Shown one piece after another: positions 18,744 to 26,230 of a DNA stretch of 64,000 nt. A program made the translations under genes and the position numbers. Position 1 is the stretch's first letter. Every line of letters starts with the position of its first letter. The stretch spans positions 1-64,000 of the forward strand of contig JBEKCS010000010.1 in assembly GCA_050014755.1 (NCBI GenBank), given 5' to 3'. The DNA is from Bog-756 sp050014755. Its GTDB lineage: Bacteria; Actinomycetota; Acidimicrobiia; Acidimicrobiales; RAAP-2. The notes under the pieces were generated by a model. It searched no databases. It was not told the origin of the DNA and was given only the letters and a program-made list of their open reading frames with translations.

Positions 18744-20755
18744 CCGATGTTGAGCGCGCGGACCAGGTAGTACGTGGCGGGCAGCACGAAGATCAGGGCG
18801 TCGACCCGGTCGAGGACCCCGCCGTGACCGGGCAGGAGCGTCCCCATGTCCTTCAAGCGGAGGTCACGCTTGAGGAGGGATTCGCACAGATCGCCCAGCG
18901 GGGCGACCACGGCAACGACGACGCCGAGCAGCGCCGCGTTGGCCGCCGACCACGGGTGGATGGCTCCGACGACGACCGTCGAGACCAGGATGGAGGCCAG
19001 GGCTCCGCCGGCCAGGCCCTCCCATGTCTTGTTGGGGCTCACGTTGGGGGCCAGTTGGTGGCTGCCGAACCACCGTCCGATCACCAGGGCGCCGACGTCG
19101 TTGGCCACGGTGGCGATGATGGCGCCGAGCAGGAAGGCGATGCCGTGCCTGTCCGGGAAGGTGGACGGGGCCAGCAGGAGTCCGGCGAACGAGCCGAGGA
19201 GCGCCACCCAACCGATGACCAGCATGGTCGCGGCCGTCCCGGCGACGGCCGAGCCCCGCTCGACGCCGAACAGGTACCACAGCAACGTAAACACGGCGAT
19301 CAGCACCATGACCAGCGGGATGGCGGCGATTCCCTTGTCGTACGCGCCGACCATCAAGGAGATGGTCCCGACCAGCCCGAGCAGGGTGGCGGGGCGCCAT
19401 CCCGCCCTTCGGAGCACGGCGAAGGCCTCGCCTGCGGCGAACGTGACGATCACGAGGCTCAGGACGAGCGAGGTCACGGTGCCGATCTTGAAGGCGAGCA
19501 GGGCCACCACGGCCACGGCCACACCGGTGCCGACCCGGAGCCCGGTGCTCCCGCCGGACACTTCGCGGTGCCGGATCCGTTCCGACGCGGGGGCCGGTGG
19601 CGTACCTCCGGTCACCTCCGGCGTGTAGTTGCTGCTCGATCGGAGCGGACGGTCAGCGGTGGCAGAAGCGGGCCGGCGCCTCGACCGGCGGTCCCGATGG
19701 ACGTCCGTGGCGAGCACCGGCGAGTCCGACTCGGTGACGGCCGGACCGGCCGACTCCTGCTCCTGCTCGGCCATCCGGTCGGCTGCAGCCAGGCTGGCCA
19801 GACCGGAGCGGCGGCGACCGGCACCGGGTACATCGGCGACCACCGCGCCGGGTGGCTCGGCGGCGAGCGGTTCGGCCAGGGAGCCGTCGGGATCGTCGGG
19901 GCGCTTGGCCTTGAGGTGGGTGGGGAGCAGTCCGCCCCTTCGGGCCCGGCCGATCCGAGGGGTACCCGACGGCCTGACAGGATCGGCCCCACCGGGCGCG
20001 TCCCCGAGGTCGCCAGGGGCTTCGCCGGCGTCGGTCCCGGGGGTACGGGTCTCGTCCGAGCCCGCACTCGCCACGTCGGCGACGAAGATCACCGAGGTCG
20101 CCTCGCCGATATGGACCGGATCGGGCGACGACGGAACGGGCCGCTCGGCCTCCCGCTCGCCGGCGTGCTCGCCTCGTGCCGGGACCGGCTCGACGGGCTC
20201 GGTGATGGGATCCGAGGTGACCGACGCCCCGGGACCGGGCTGTCCCGCCCGAACCGAGTCGAGGTCGAACTCCCACGGTCGGCGCACCTCGTCGGCGCCG
20301 CCCGTCTCGTCGAGAGCCCCGAGGGAGGCCCGCTCGTCACTGAACATCGAGGGCTCGAACTCCTCCTCGTGGGCCGTCCAGTCGGCATCCTCCTCGCGCC
20401 AGGTCGGAGGGAGGATTCCGGCACCCGTGCCGGCGTCGGCGTCGCGGGCCAGCACCGCCGGCACCTGTCCAGTGGCCGGCTCGGTCCAGTGCGGGAGTTC
20501 GGCGTGGGACGCATCCGGGGCAGCCTCGACTGGCTCGGCGGCGTCCGGATCATCGACGATGCGCACGGAGCTGTGGGGTGTGCTGTCCTTGGCGATGTGG
20601 GCGGGCGGCACCACCGGCATCTCGGACGTGATCTCGGCGGCCGTCTCGGCGCCGATGATCCGCACGCCCCCCGTCGAAGGGCCGGACGGATCGGGCCGCG
20701 AAGGAATGCCGTCTTCGTCCAGCTCGTCGTCTTCCCTGTCCGGGCCGTACTCCAC
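18740..20755 (-). CDS. cdsA: Phosphatidate cytidylyltransferase with long acidic N-terminal extension
   Basis: CdsA makes CDP-diacylglycerol from phosphatidic acid and CTP for phospholipid synthesis. The enzyme occupies the C-terminal 270 residues or so, with multiple transmembrane segments. It carries the signature SPNKTWEGLAGG, followed by LGDLCESLLKRDLRLKDMG and the closing LLPGHGGVLDRVDAL. The first roughly 390 residues are hydrophilic, rich in Asp, Glu, Pro, Ala and Ser, and look disordered. I favour GTG at 20755 because GGGGAGG lies 9 nt upstream; ATG at 20797 has no visible ribosome-binding site. The stop overlaps the dxr TTG. Confidence 0.92.
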   Translation of the reverse strand: MEYGPDREDDELDEDGIPSRPDPSGPSTGGVRIIGAETAAEITSEMPVVPPAHIAKDSTPHSSVRIVDDPDAAEPVEAAPDASHAELPHWTEPATGQVPAVLARDADAGTGAGILPPTWREEDADWTAHEEEFEPSMFSDERASLGALDETGGADEVRRPWEFDLDSVRAGQPGPGASVTSDPITEPVEPVPARGEHAGEREAERPVPSSPDPVHIGEATSVIFVADVASAGSDETRTPGTDAGEAPGDLGDAPGGADPVRPSGTPRIGRARRGGLLPTHLKAKRPDDPDGSLAEPLAAEPPGAVVADVPGAGRRRSGLASLAAADRMAEQEQESAGPAVTESDSPVLATDVHRDRRSRRRPASATADRPLRSSSNYTPEVTGGTPPAPASERIRHREVSGGSTGLRVGTGVAVAVVALLAFKIGTVTSLVLSLVIVTFAAGEAFAVLRRAGWRPATLLGLVGTISLMVGAYDKGIAAIPLVMVLIAVFTLLWYLFGVERGSAVAGTAATMLVIGWVALLGSFAGLLLAPSTFPDRHGIAFLLGAIIATVANDVGALVIGRWFGSHQLAPNVSPNKTWEGLAGGALASILVSTVVVGAIHPWSAANAALLGVVVAVVAPLGDLCESLLKRDLRLKDMGTLLPGHGGVLDRVDALIFVLPATYYLVRALNIG

Positions 20756-20856
20756 GTTGATGTTCCTCCCCAGGAACGGGCCTTCGGGCCGGCCCATAGT
20801 CAGTGCCGGGCCGTCGATCGGCCCGGTGTCGTCTCCGGACCTCCGTCCGGCTGCGC

Positions 20857-21426
20857 TCAGATCTCGAGGAGCTCCTGCTCCTTGTGGGCAAGAAGACGAT
20901 CGATGGCGGCTACGTGGTCCTGGGTCAACTTCTCCAGGTCCTTTTCGACCCGATCGAGCTCGTCAGTCGAGAGGTCGCCGTCCTTCTGCATGCTCTCGAG
21001 CTCCTGGCGGGCGTTCCGGCGCATGTTGCGGACGGCCACCCTGCCCTCCTCCGCCTTTTGCTTGACGACCTTGACGAGCTCCTTGCGCCGCTGCTCGGTG
21101 GGCACCGGAAACGACAGCCGGATGACCGTGCCGTCGTTCGACGGGGTGATACCCAGGTCGGAGCTCTGGATGGCCTTCTCTATGGCGGCCAGCGAGCTCT
21201 TGTCGTACGGGGAGACCACGAGCATGCGGGCCTCGGGGACGCTGAACCCGGCCATCTGGCGGAGCTCCGTCTCGGTGCCGTAGTAGTCGACCTTCAGATG
21301 CTCGACGAGGGCGGGTGTCGCCCGCCCGGTACGGATGGCGCTGAACTCCGACTGGGCGTGCTCCACCGCCTTGGCCATGTGCTCCCCGGCATCGGACACC
21401 ACGAGTGCGGTCAGGTCGTCTTCCAT
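20857..21426 (-). CDS. frr: Ribosome recycling factor
   Basis: Frr dissociates post-termination ribosomes together with EF-G. From ATG at 21426 the protein is 189 aa, normal for the family. Typical elements are FSAIRTGRATPALVEHLKVDYYG, LVVSPYDKSSLAAIEKAI, SDLGITPSNDGTVIRLSFP and the C-terminal helical RRNARQELESMQKDGDLS. A longer frame to 21519 lacks homology-like sequence and was rejected. It lies 61 bp after pyrH, and a -10-like TACGCT sits 9 nt before the ATG. Confidence 0.96.
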   Translation of the reverse strand: MEDDLTALVVSDAGEHMAKAVEHAQSEFSAIRTGRATPALVEHLKVDYYGTETELRQMAGFSVPEARMLVVSPYDKSSLAAIEKAIQSSDLGITPSNDGTVIRLSFPVPTEQRRKELVKVVKQKAEEGRVAVRNMRRNARQELESMQKDGDLSTDELDRVEKDLEKLTQDHVAAIDRLLAHKEQELLEI

Positions 21427-21435
21427 TAGCGGAAC

Positions 21436-21441
21436 AGCGTA
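21436..21441 (-). promoter_or_regulatory. Candidate -10 box for frr
   Basis: TACGCT on the minus strand lies 9 nt before the frr ATG. The same hexamer precedes xerC and the DAHP synthase, but the 9-nt spacing makes this one weaker. Confidence 0.35.
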
Positions 21442-21487
21442 GTCATCGTGGTCCGGACGCACCCAGAGAAGCCTCGGAGCTGGGTGT

Positions 21488-22207
21488 TCATCGAACGAGG
21501 GTGCCGATCGACTCGCCACTCAGCGCCTTGCGGATGTTGCCCGGCTCCATGAGGTCGAAGACCCGGATCGGCAGCCCGTTGTCCATGCAGAACGTGATGG
21601 CGGTCAGGTCCATGACCCGAAGGTCCTTGGACACCACCTCCATGAAGGACACCTCGTCGTAGCGGGTAGCCGTAGGGTCCAGCCGGGGGTCGGCCGTATA
21701 GACCCCGTCCACGCCGCCGTGGGTGCCCTTGCACAGCAGGACCGCCTCGATCTCGGCGGCACGGAGCGCGGCGGACGTGTCGGTCGTGAAGTACGGGTTG
21801 CCCATACCGGCGGCGAACACGACGACCCGGCCCTTCTCGAGGTGGCGGATCGCGCGTCGACGGATGTAGGGCTCGGCCACCTCGGCCATCTGGACGGCGG
21901 AGAGGACCCGGGTGGCCTGGTTGTGTTGCTCGAGCGCGTCCTGGAGAGCCAGGGCGTTGATGACCGTCCCCAGCATCCCCATGGTGTCCGACGTGGCGCG
22001 GTCCATCCCGGCGCCGGCGCCGGTCGTACCCCGCCAGATGTTCCCACCGCCCACCATCACGGCGAGCTCGAGGTCGAACTCCTCACGCGTCTGGGCGATC
22101 TCGCGGGCCAGCTGCTCCACAGCGGATGCGTCGATCGTCTCGTCCGATGCGGACGAGGCCAGGGCTTCGCCCGAGAGCTTCAAGATGATGCGCTGTGGCT
22201 GGCCCAC
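21488..22207 (-). CDS. pyrH: Uridylate kinase
   Basis: PyrH phosphorylates UMP to UDP and belongs to the amino-acid-kinase fold. The 239-aa protein begins with RIILKLSGEAL. It has VMVGGGNIWRG in the phosphate-binding region, the UMP-contacting DTMGMLGTVINALALQD, and GNPYFTTDTSAALRAAEI. The start is GTG, 7 bp after tsf. It sits in the conserved rpsB-tsf-pyrH-frr order. Confidence 0.96.
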   Translation of the reverse strand: MGQPQRIILKLSGEALASSASDETIDASAVEQLAREIAQTREEFDLELAVMVGGGNIWRGTTGAGAGMDRATSDTMGMLGTVINALALQDALEQHNQATRVLSAVQMAEVAEPYIRRRAIRHLEKGRVVVFAAGMGNPYFTTDTSAALRAAEIEAVLLCKGTHGGVDGVYTADPRLDPTATRYDEVSFMEVVSKDLRVMDLTAITFCMDNGLPIRVFDLMEPGNIRKALSGESIGTLVR

Positions 22208-22214
22208 CGTACCG

Positions 22215-23009
22215 TCAGTCGCCGACGACGACCTGGGCGAACTCGGTCACCCTGGCGTCGCCGAGCAGCTTCCCGATGGTCTGCTTCTCGTCCTTCACGA
22301 ACGGCTGGTCGACCAGGACCCGCTCCTTGTACCAACCGTTGAGGCGGCCTTCGACGACCTTCGGCAGCGAGGCCTCGGGCTTCCCCTCGTTGCGGGCGAT
22401 CTTCTCGACGGTCTCGCGCTCGGCGGCCACCTCGGCCTCGGGGACGTCCTCCCGGTTGATGTACAGGGGACGGGCGAAAGCGATGTGGGCGGCGATGTCA
22501 TGGGCGAGTTCGGTCGATCCTCCGGCCACGGCCACGGCCACGGCGTTGACCCCGCGTCCGGCCTGCAGGTGGAGGTACGAGTCGACGGCACCGTTCTCGG
22601 GGGCCTCGATCCGCACGACCCGGCCGAGGGAGATGTTCTCCTTCAGCGTGATCTTCATCGAGTCGAGTTCGTCGGCCTGCTCGGCGACCGCGTCGACACC
22701 CTTGGCCGCCACCAGGTCGGCTAGCTCGGACACGAAGGCGACGAACTCGGCGGACTTGGCCACGAAGTCGGTCTCGGACCGTAGCTGCACGATCGATACG
22801 GCGTTGCTGGTCCGGCCGATGGCGACGGCGCCCTCGGATGCCTCGCGGTCGGCACGCTTGGCCGTACTGGCCAGGCCCTGCTCGCGAAGCCAGGTGACGG
22901 ACTTTTCCATGTCGCCGTCGTTCTCCTCCAGAGCCCGTTTGGCATCGAGCATGCCGACGCCCGTGAGCTGACGGAGCTTCTGGACATCCTTGGCGGTGAA
23001 TCCGGACAC
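22215..23009 (-). CDS. tsf: Translation elongation factor Ts
   Basis: EF-Ts is the guanine nucleotide exchange factor for EF-Tu. The 264-aa protein has the N-terminal UBA-like domain KLRQLTGVGMLDAKRALEE and the exchange-catalysing core RSETDFVAKS. The dimerisation domain follows. The GTG start is 2 bp after the rpsB stop and is preceded by GAGGAGGT. The gene is co-transcribed with rpsB. Confidence 0.96.
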   Translation of the reverse strand: MSGFTAKDVQKLRQLTGVGMLDAKRALEENDGDMEKSVTWLREQGLASTAKRADREASEGAVAIGRTSNAVSIVQLRSETDFVAKSAEFVAFVSELADLVAAKGVDAVAEQADELDSMKITLKENISLGRVVRIEAPENGAVDSYLHLQAGRGVNAVAVAVAGGSTELAHDIAAHIAFARPLYINREDVPEAEVAAERETVEKIARNEGKPEASLPKVVEGRLNGWYKERVLVDQPFVKDEKQTIGKLLGDARVTEFAQVVVGD

Positions 23010-23011
23010 GC

Positions 23012-23923
23012 TCAGACCTCCTCGGTCGAAGTCGGGGTAGCGGGGGCCTCGGCGGCAGGGGCCTCATCCTCGGGGGCCTCGGCGGCCGGAGTGGCGGGGG
23101 CCTGGGCCTCAGCGGCCGGAGCTTCGGCAGCGGGGGCCTCGGCGACGGGGGCGGGGGCCTCGGCGACGGGGGCGGGGGCCGGGGCGGCGGGTGCCGCCGG
23201 TGCAGGAGCCGGGGCGGTGTTGGCTGCCGGCCGGTTCTGGGCGATGAAGCGACCCTCGGTGACCGCGTCGGCCACCACACGGCACAGCAGTGCGCCCGAG
23301 CGGATGGCGTCGTCGTTGCCCGGGATCACGTGGGTGATCACATCGGGGTCGCAGTTGGTGTCCACCACGGCCACTACCGGTAGGCCGAGCTTGTTGGCCT
23401 CGGTGACCGCGATGTGCTCCTTCTTGGTGTCGATCACGAAGATGGCGTCGGGCAGCTTGTCGAGCCCGCGGATGCCTCCGAGGTTCCGCTGGAGCTTCTC
23501 GAGTTCACGCGTATGCCGGAGTGCCTCCTTCTTCGGCATGGCGTCGAAGTCGCCGGCCCGCTGCATGGCCTCGAACTCCTTCATCCGCTTCACCCGGGTG
23601 GAGACGGTCTGGAAGTTGGTCAGCATGCCGCCCAGCCACCGCTCGTTCACGTAGGGCATGCCGCACGCGTCGGCATAGACGGCTACGGGGCCCTGTGTCT
23701 GCTTCTTGGTTCCGACGAAGAGGATGGTCCCCCCACCGGCGACGAGGTCCCGGATGTACCCGTAGGACTCTTCGATTCCCTTCATCGTCTGCTGGAGGTC
23801 GATCAGGTAGATCCCGTTGCGCTCTCCGAGGATGAAACGGCGCATCTTGGGGTTCCACCGGCGGGTCTGGTGCCCGAAGTGGACGCCCGCGCCCAACAGC
23901 TGCTTCATGGTGACGACGGCCAT
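23012..23923 (-). CDS. rpsB: 30S ribosomal protein S2 with Ala/Pro/Glu-rich tail
   Basis: S2 is a late-assembling small-subunit protein. Residues 1-235 or so are canonical (MKQLLGAGVHFGHQTRRWNP near the start, LFVGTKKQ, LPDAIFVIDTKKE and NCDPDVITHVIPGNDDA). The final roughly 70 residues are a low-complexity Ala, Pro and Glu tail built from APAPVAE and AAEAPAAE units, longer than typical S2. AAGGAGC lies 8 nt before the ATG. It is the first gene of the long minus-strand translation block. Confidence 0.96.
   Translation of the reverse strand: MAVVTMKQLLGAGVHFGHQTRRWNPKMRRFILGERNGIYLIDLQQTMKGIEESYGYIRDLVAGGGTILFVGTKKQTQGPVAVYADACGMPYVNERWLGGMLTNFQTVSTRVKRMKEFEAMQRAGDFDAMPKKEALRHTRELEKLQRNLGGIRGLDKLPDAIFVIDTKKEHIAVTEANKLGLPVVAVVDTNCDPDVITHVIPGNDDAIRSGALLCRVVADAVTEGRFIAQNRPAANTAPAPAPAAPAAPAPAPVAEAPAPVAEAPAAEAPAAEAQAPATPAAEAPEDEAPAAEAPATPTSTEEV
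23137..23178. repeat. 21-bp direct tandem repeat in the rpsB tail
   Basis: Two perfect adjacent copies of a 21-bp unit (23137-23157 and 23158-23178) encode consecutive APAPVAE heptads in the S2 tail. Confidence 0.75.
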
Positions 23924-24147
23924 ATGACTGCTCCTTGTGACGGTTGTTCCTCCCCGGCTGCAGCACCCCGCAGTGCGGGGCGACCGTGGACGCGGCCGGG
24001 TGCGTGTAGTTACCGCTCGAGTGCCCTGCCGGTCGGCGGGACCACATCATGCTAGTGCCCATGGCCGGCAGCCTCCACTCGGCGGGCGGTGGGGCGGGAC
24101 CAGGGGCCCGGCGCCGATCCCCGACGGACCGATCCGACTGCTCTGCT

Positions 24148-24187
24148 CAGCCGGCGGCAGGTGCTCCGGTCAGCCGGCAGCAGGTGC
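24148..24187. repeat. Imperfect 23-bp-period duplication at the whiG stop
   Basis: A 17-bp sequence beginning CAGCCGGC occurs at 24148-24164 and again, with one mismatch, at 24171-24187. Period is 23 bp. The whiG stop codon lies within the second copy and a second in-frame-style stop within the first, as if the gene end had been tandemly duplicated. Confidence 0.6.
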
Positions 24188-25015
24188 GGCGACTGCCTTC
24201 TTGGCGCTCTTGTCGCCGGCCAGCTTGCGCCCCGCACCCTCGGGCCGATCGGCGAGCTTGGCCCGCAGCTGCAGCACGGCCTTGGTGTGGATCTGGCAGA
24301 CCCGGCTCTCGGTGACGCCGAGGATGTCGCCGATTTCGGCCAGGGTGAGGCCTTCGTAGTAGTAGAGGGTGAGGACGGTCTTCTCCCGGTCGGCCATCTC
24401 GCTCACCGCCTTGATGAGCGCCTCCTTGGTCTCTTTGACCTCGAAGGTCTGCAGGGGACCGGAGGTGGCGTCCGGAAGCGTCTCCCCCAGCGTCGAGCGG
24501 TCGGAGTGGTCGCCACCCCGGAACACCTCGTCCAGTGCGACGACGCCCACGAAGGAGATCTTGCGGAGGGTCGTCTGGAACTCGTCGTCGGTCATCTCGA
24601 GGTCGGCGGCGACCTCGGCATCGGTGGGCGTGCGGTGGAGGTCCGCCTCCAGCTTCGAGTAGGACTGTTCGACGGCCCTCGCCTTGGCCCGCACCGACCG
24701 TGGCACCCAGTCGATCGAGCGGAGCTCGTCGATGATGGCACCCTTGATGCGGGGGACCGCGTACGTCTCGAACTTGATGTTCCGGGCCGGCTCGAACCGC
24801 TCGATGGCGTCGATCAGCCCGATGATCCCGTAACTGGCCAGGTCGGCCTCGTCCACGTGGCGAGGAAGTCCGACCGACACCCGGCCGGCCACGTACTTGA
24901 CCACAGGGGCGTAGTGGACGATGAGCTGATCGCGCAGCGCCTTGCCCCCCGTCTTCTTGTACTCGGCCCACAAGGCGTCGATGCCATGCCCGGCTGTCTC
25001 GAGTTGCGTCGGCAA
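24170..25015 (-). CDS. whiG: RNA polymerase sigma factor, FliA/WhiG family
   Basis: This sigma-28-type factor directs polymerase to a dedicated promoter class: motility genes for FliA, sporulation onset in Streptomyces for WhiG. The 281-aa protein has region 2 (LWAEYKKTG through LASYGIIGLIDAIERFEP, then IKFETYAVPRIKGAIIDELR), region 3 (VEQSYSKLEADLHRTPTDAEVA) and region 4 (LTLYYYEGLTLAEIGDILGVTESRVCQIHTKA). The start is TTG at 25015, 9 bp after xerC with AAGGGG upstream. Longer frames are xerC shadow. Its place beside rpsB-tsf-pyrH-frr matches the whiG locus of Streptomyces. No flagellar genes are in view, so its regulon is unknown. Confidence 0.88.
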   Translation of the reverse strand: MPTQLETAGHGIDALWAEYKKTGGKALRDQLIVHYAPVVKYVAGRVSVGLPRHVDEADLASYGIIGLIDAIERFEPARNIKFETYAVPRIKGAIIDELRSIDWVPRSVRAKARAVEQSYSKLEADLHRTPTDAEVAADLEMTDDEFQTTLRKISFVGVVALDEVFRGGDHSDRSTLGETLPDATSGPLQTFEVKETKEALIKAVSEMADREKTVLTLYYYEGLTLAEIGDILGVTESRVCQIHTKAVLQLRAKLADRPEGAGRKLAGDKSAKKAVAAPAAG

Positions 25016-25023
25016 TTGTCCCC

Positions 25024-25935
25024 TTAGGCCCGTGGATGCGTTCCGGAGTAGACCGAAAGCAGGCGTTCCTTGCTTACATGAGTGTAGACCTGCGTCGTCT
25101 GCAGGCTCGCATGCCCGAGCAATTCCTGTACGACCCGCAGATCCGCACCCCCGTCGAGCAGGTGTGTTGCAAAACTGTGCCTGAGGGCGTGGGGGTGGGT
25201 GGGCACCGGCGAACGACGGTCGAGGATCCGCCGCACGTCCCGGGCGCCCAGGCGGTTCCCTCTCCCGTTGTAGAACAATGCGCCGGTCTCGCCCGCCCCG
25301 GGTGCCATCGCCGATCGGGGGCCGGCCAGCCACGACCGCACGGCCTCCGCACACCGGTCGTGGATCAGCACCTGGCGTTGCTTGGACCCCTTGCCGGTCA
25401 CCGTCACCACGCCCCGGTCGAGGTCGAGGTCGTCGACGTCGAGCCCGCACAGCTCGGCGACGCGCATACCTCCCCCGTAGAGGAGCTCGAGGACGGCGTC
25501 GTCCCGTAGATCGCGGGCCACCCGCCCGGGGGGTTCACCGGCCTCCCCCGCACTCCCGCCCGACGCCGCTGAGGAGCCGGGCTCGAGCAGCCGGTCGAGC
25601 TCCGCATGTCCGAGGACCCGCGGGAGCCGCGAGTCCGGCGCCGGCGCCGACAGCCGGACCGACGGGTCGCGCTCGATCAGGCCCCGACGGGCACACCAGC
25701 CGAAATAGGACCGCAGCGATGCGGCCGCCCGGGAGATCGTCGCTTTGGCATACCGACGGGTGGCAAGGAATGCCAAGTAGCGCCGCAGGATGATCCGGTT
25801 CACGTCGCCCGGGCCCCGAGCACCCCCGCGTTCGGCCCACTCGGCGAACCGCTCGACGTCGGAGGCGTAGGCCCGGACCGTGTCCGGGGACAGGCCTGCG
25901 ACCGAGCGCCGGTAGGCCTCGATCTTCCAATCCAC
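25024..25935 (-). CDS. xerC: Tyrosine recombinase XerC
   Basis: XerC-type recombinases resolve chromosome dimers at dif. The 303-aa protein has the N-terminal SAM-like domain (SPDTVRAYASDVERFAEWA) and the catalytic set: Arg in YGGGMRVAELCGL, Lys in the KGSKQR beta-hairpin, HALRHSFATHLL, LLGHASLQTTQVYTHV with the nucleophile Tyr. I chose GTG at 25935 because a -10-like TACGCT ends 6 nt before it; ATG at 25974 would lie upstream of that box. A Gly/Ser/Ala insertion (GSSAASGGSAGEAGE) sits between the two domains. whiG follows by 9 bp. Confidence 0.93.
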   Translation of the reverse strand: MDWKIEAYRRSVAGLSPDTVRAYASDVERFAEWAERGGARGPGDVNRIILRRYLAFLATRRYAKATISRAAASLRSYFGWCARRGLIERDPSVRLSAPAPDSRLPRVLGHAELDRLLEPGSSAASGGSAGEAGEPPGRVARDLRDDAVLELLYGGGMRVAELCGLDVDDLDLDRGVVTVTGKGSKQRQVLIHDRCAEAVRSWLAGPRSAMAPGAGETGALFYNGRGNRLGARDVRRILDRRSPVPTHPHALRHSFATHLLDGGADLRVVQELLGHASLQTTQVYTHVSKERLLSVYSGTHPRA

Positions 25936-25941
25936 GGATCG

Positions 25942-25947
25942 AGCGTA
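25942..25947 (-). promoter_or_regulatory. Candidate -10 box for xerC-whiG (leaderless type)
   Basis: TACGCT on the minus strand, exactly 6 nt before GTG 25935. It decides the xerC start and would also drive whiG. Confidence 0.5.
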
Positions 25948-26230
25948 CCGGCGGGCGATGACGGCTTCGGTCATACGAGCCGGCCAGTGCCCACCGACCG
26001 GCAGCCACGATCTGGCGATCCGTTGGACGCCTTCCCCCCGCCCCAGCGCGCTGACGGGTAACGTCAGGCCGAGACAGCAGCGGTCTCGCCGTCCCCGGGG
26101 GAGGGTCGGGACCGAAGAAGATCGCCGCATCGACGAACCGCGGTGCTCGACATGCAGCACCAAACACCGAATCTGTGCAGCACTGAAGAGGCCGCCTGCG
26201 AACGCAGCGACCACCGCCCAAAGGGGGACC
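25948..26230. other. Intergenic region between xerC and the solute-binding protein
   Basis: About 280 bp with no credible gene. Short imperfect inverted repeats (for example CTGAC/GTCAG near 26050 and GTGCT/AGCAC near 26140) are visible, but I cannot assign a promoter or operator. AAGGGGG before 26231 is the ribosome-binding site of the next gene. Confidence 0.4.

Noticed and set aside
25015..25024. Frameshift joining whiG and xerC frames
   Set aside because: Both proteins have complete conserved ends, and the xerC stop is followed by a ribosome-binding site and TTG start.
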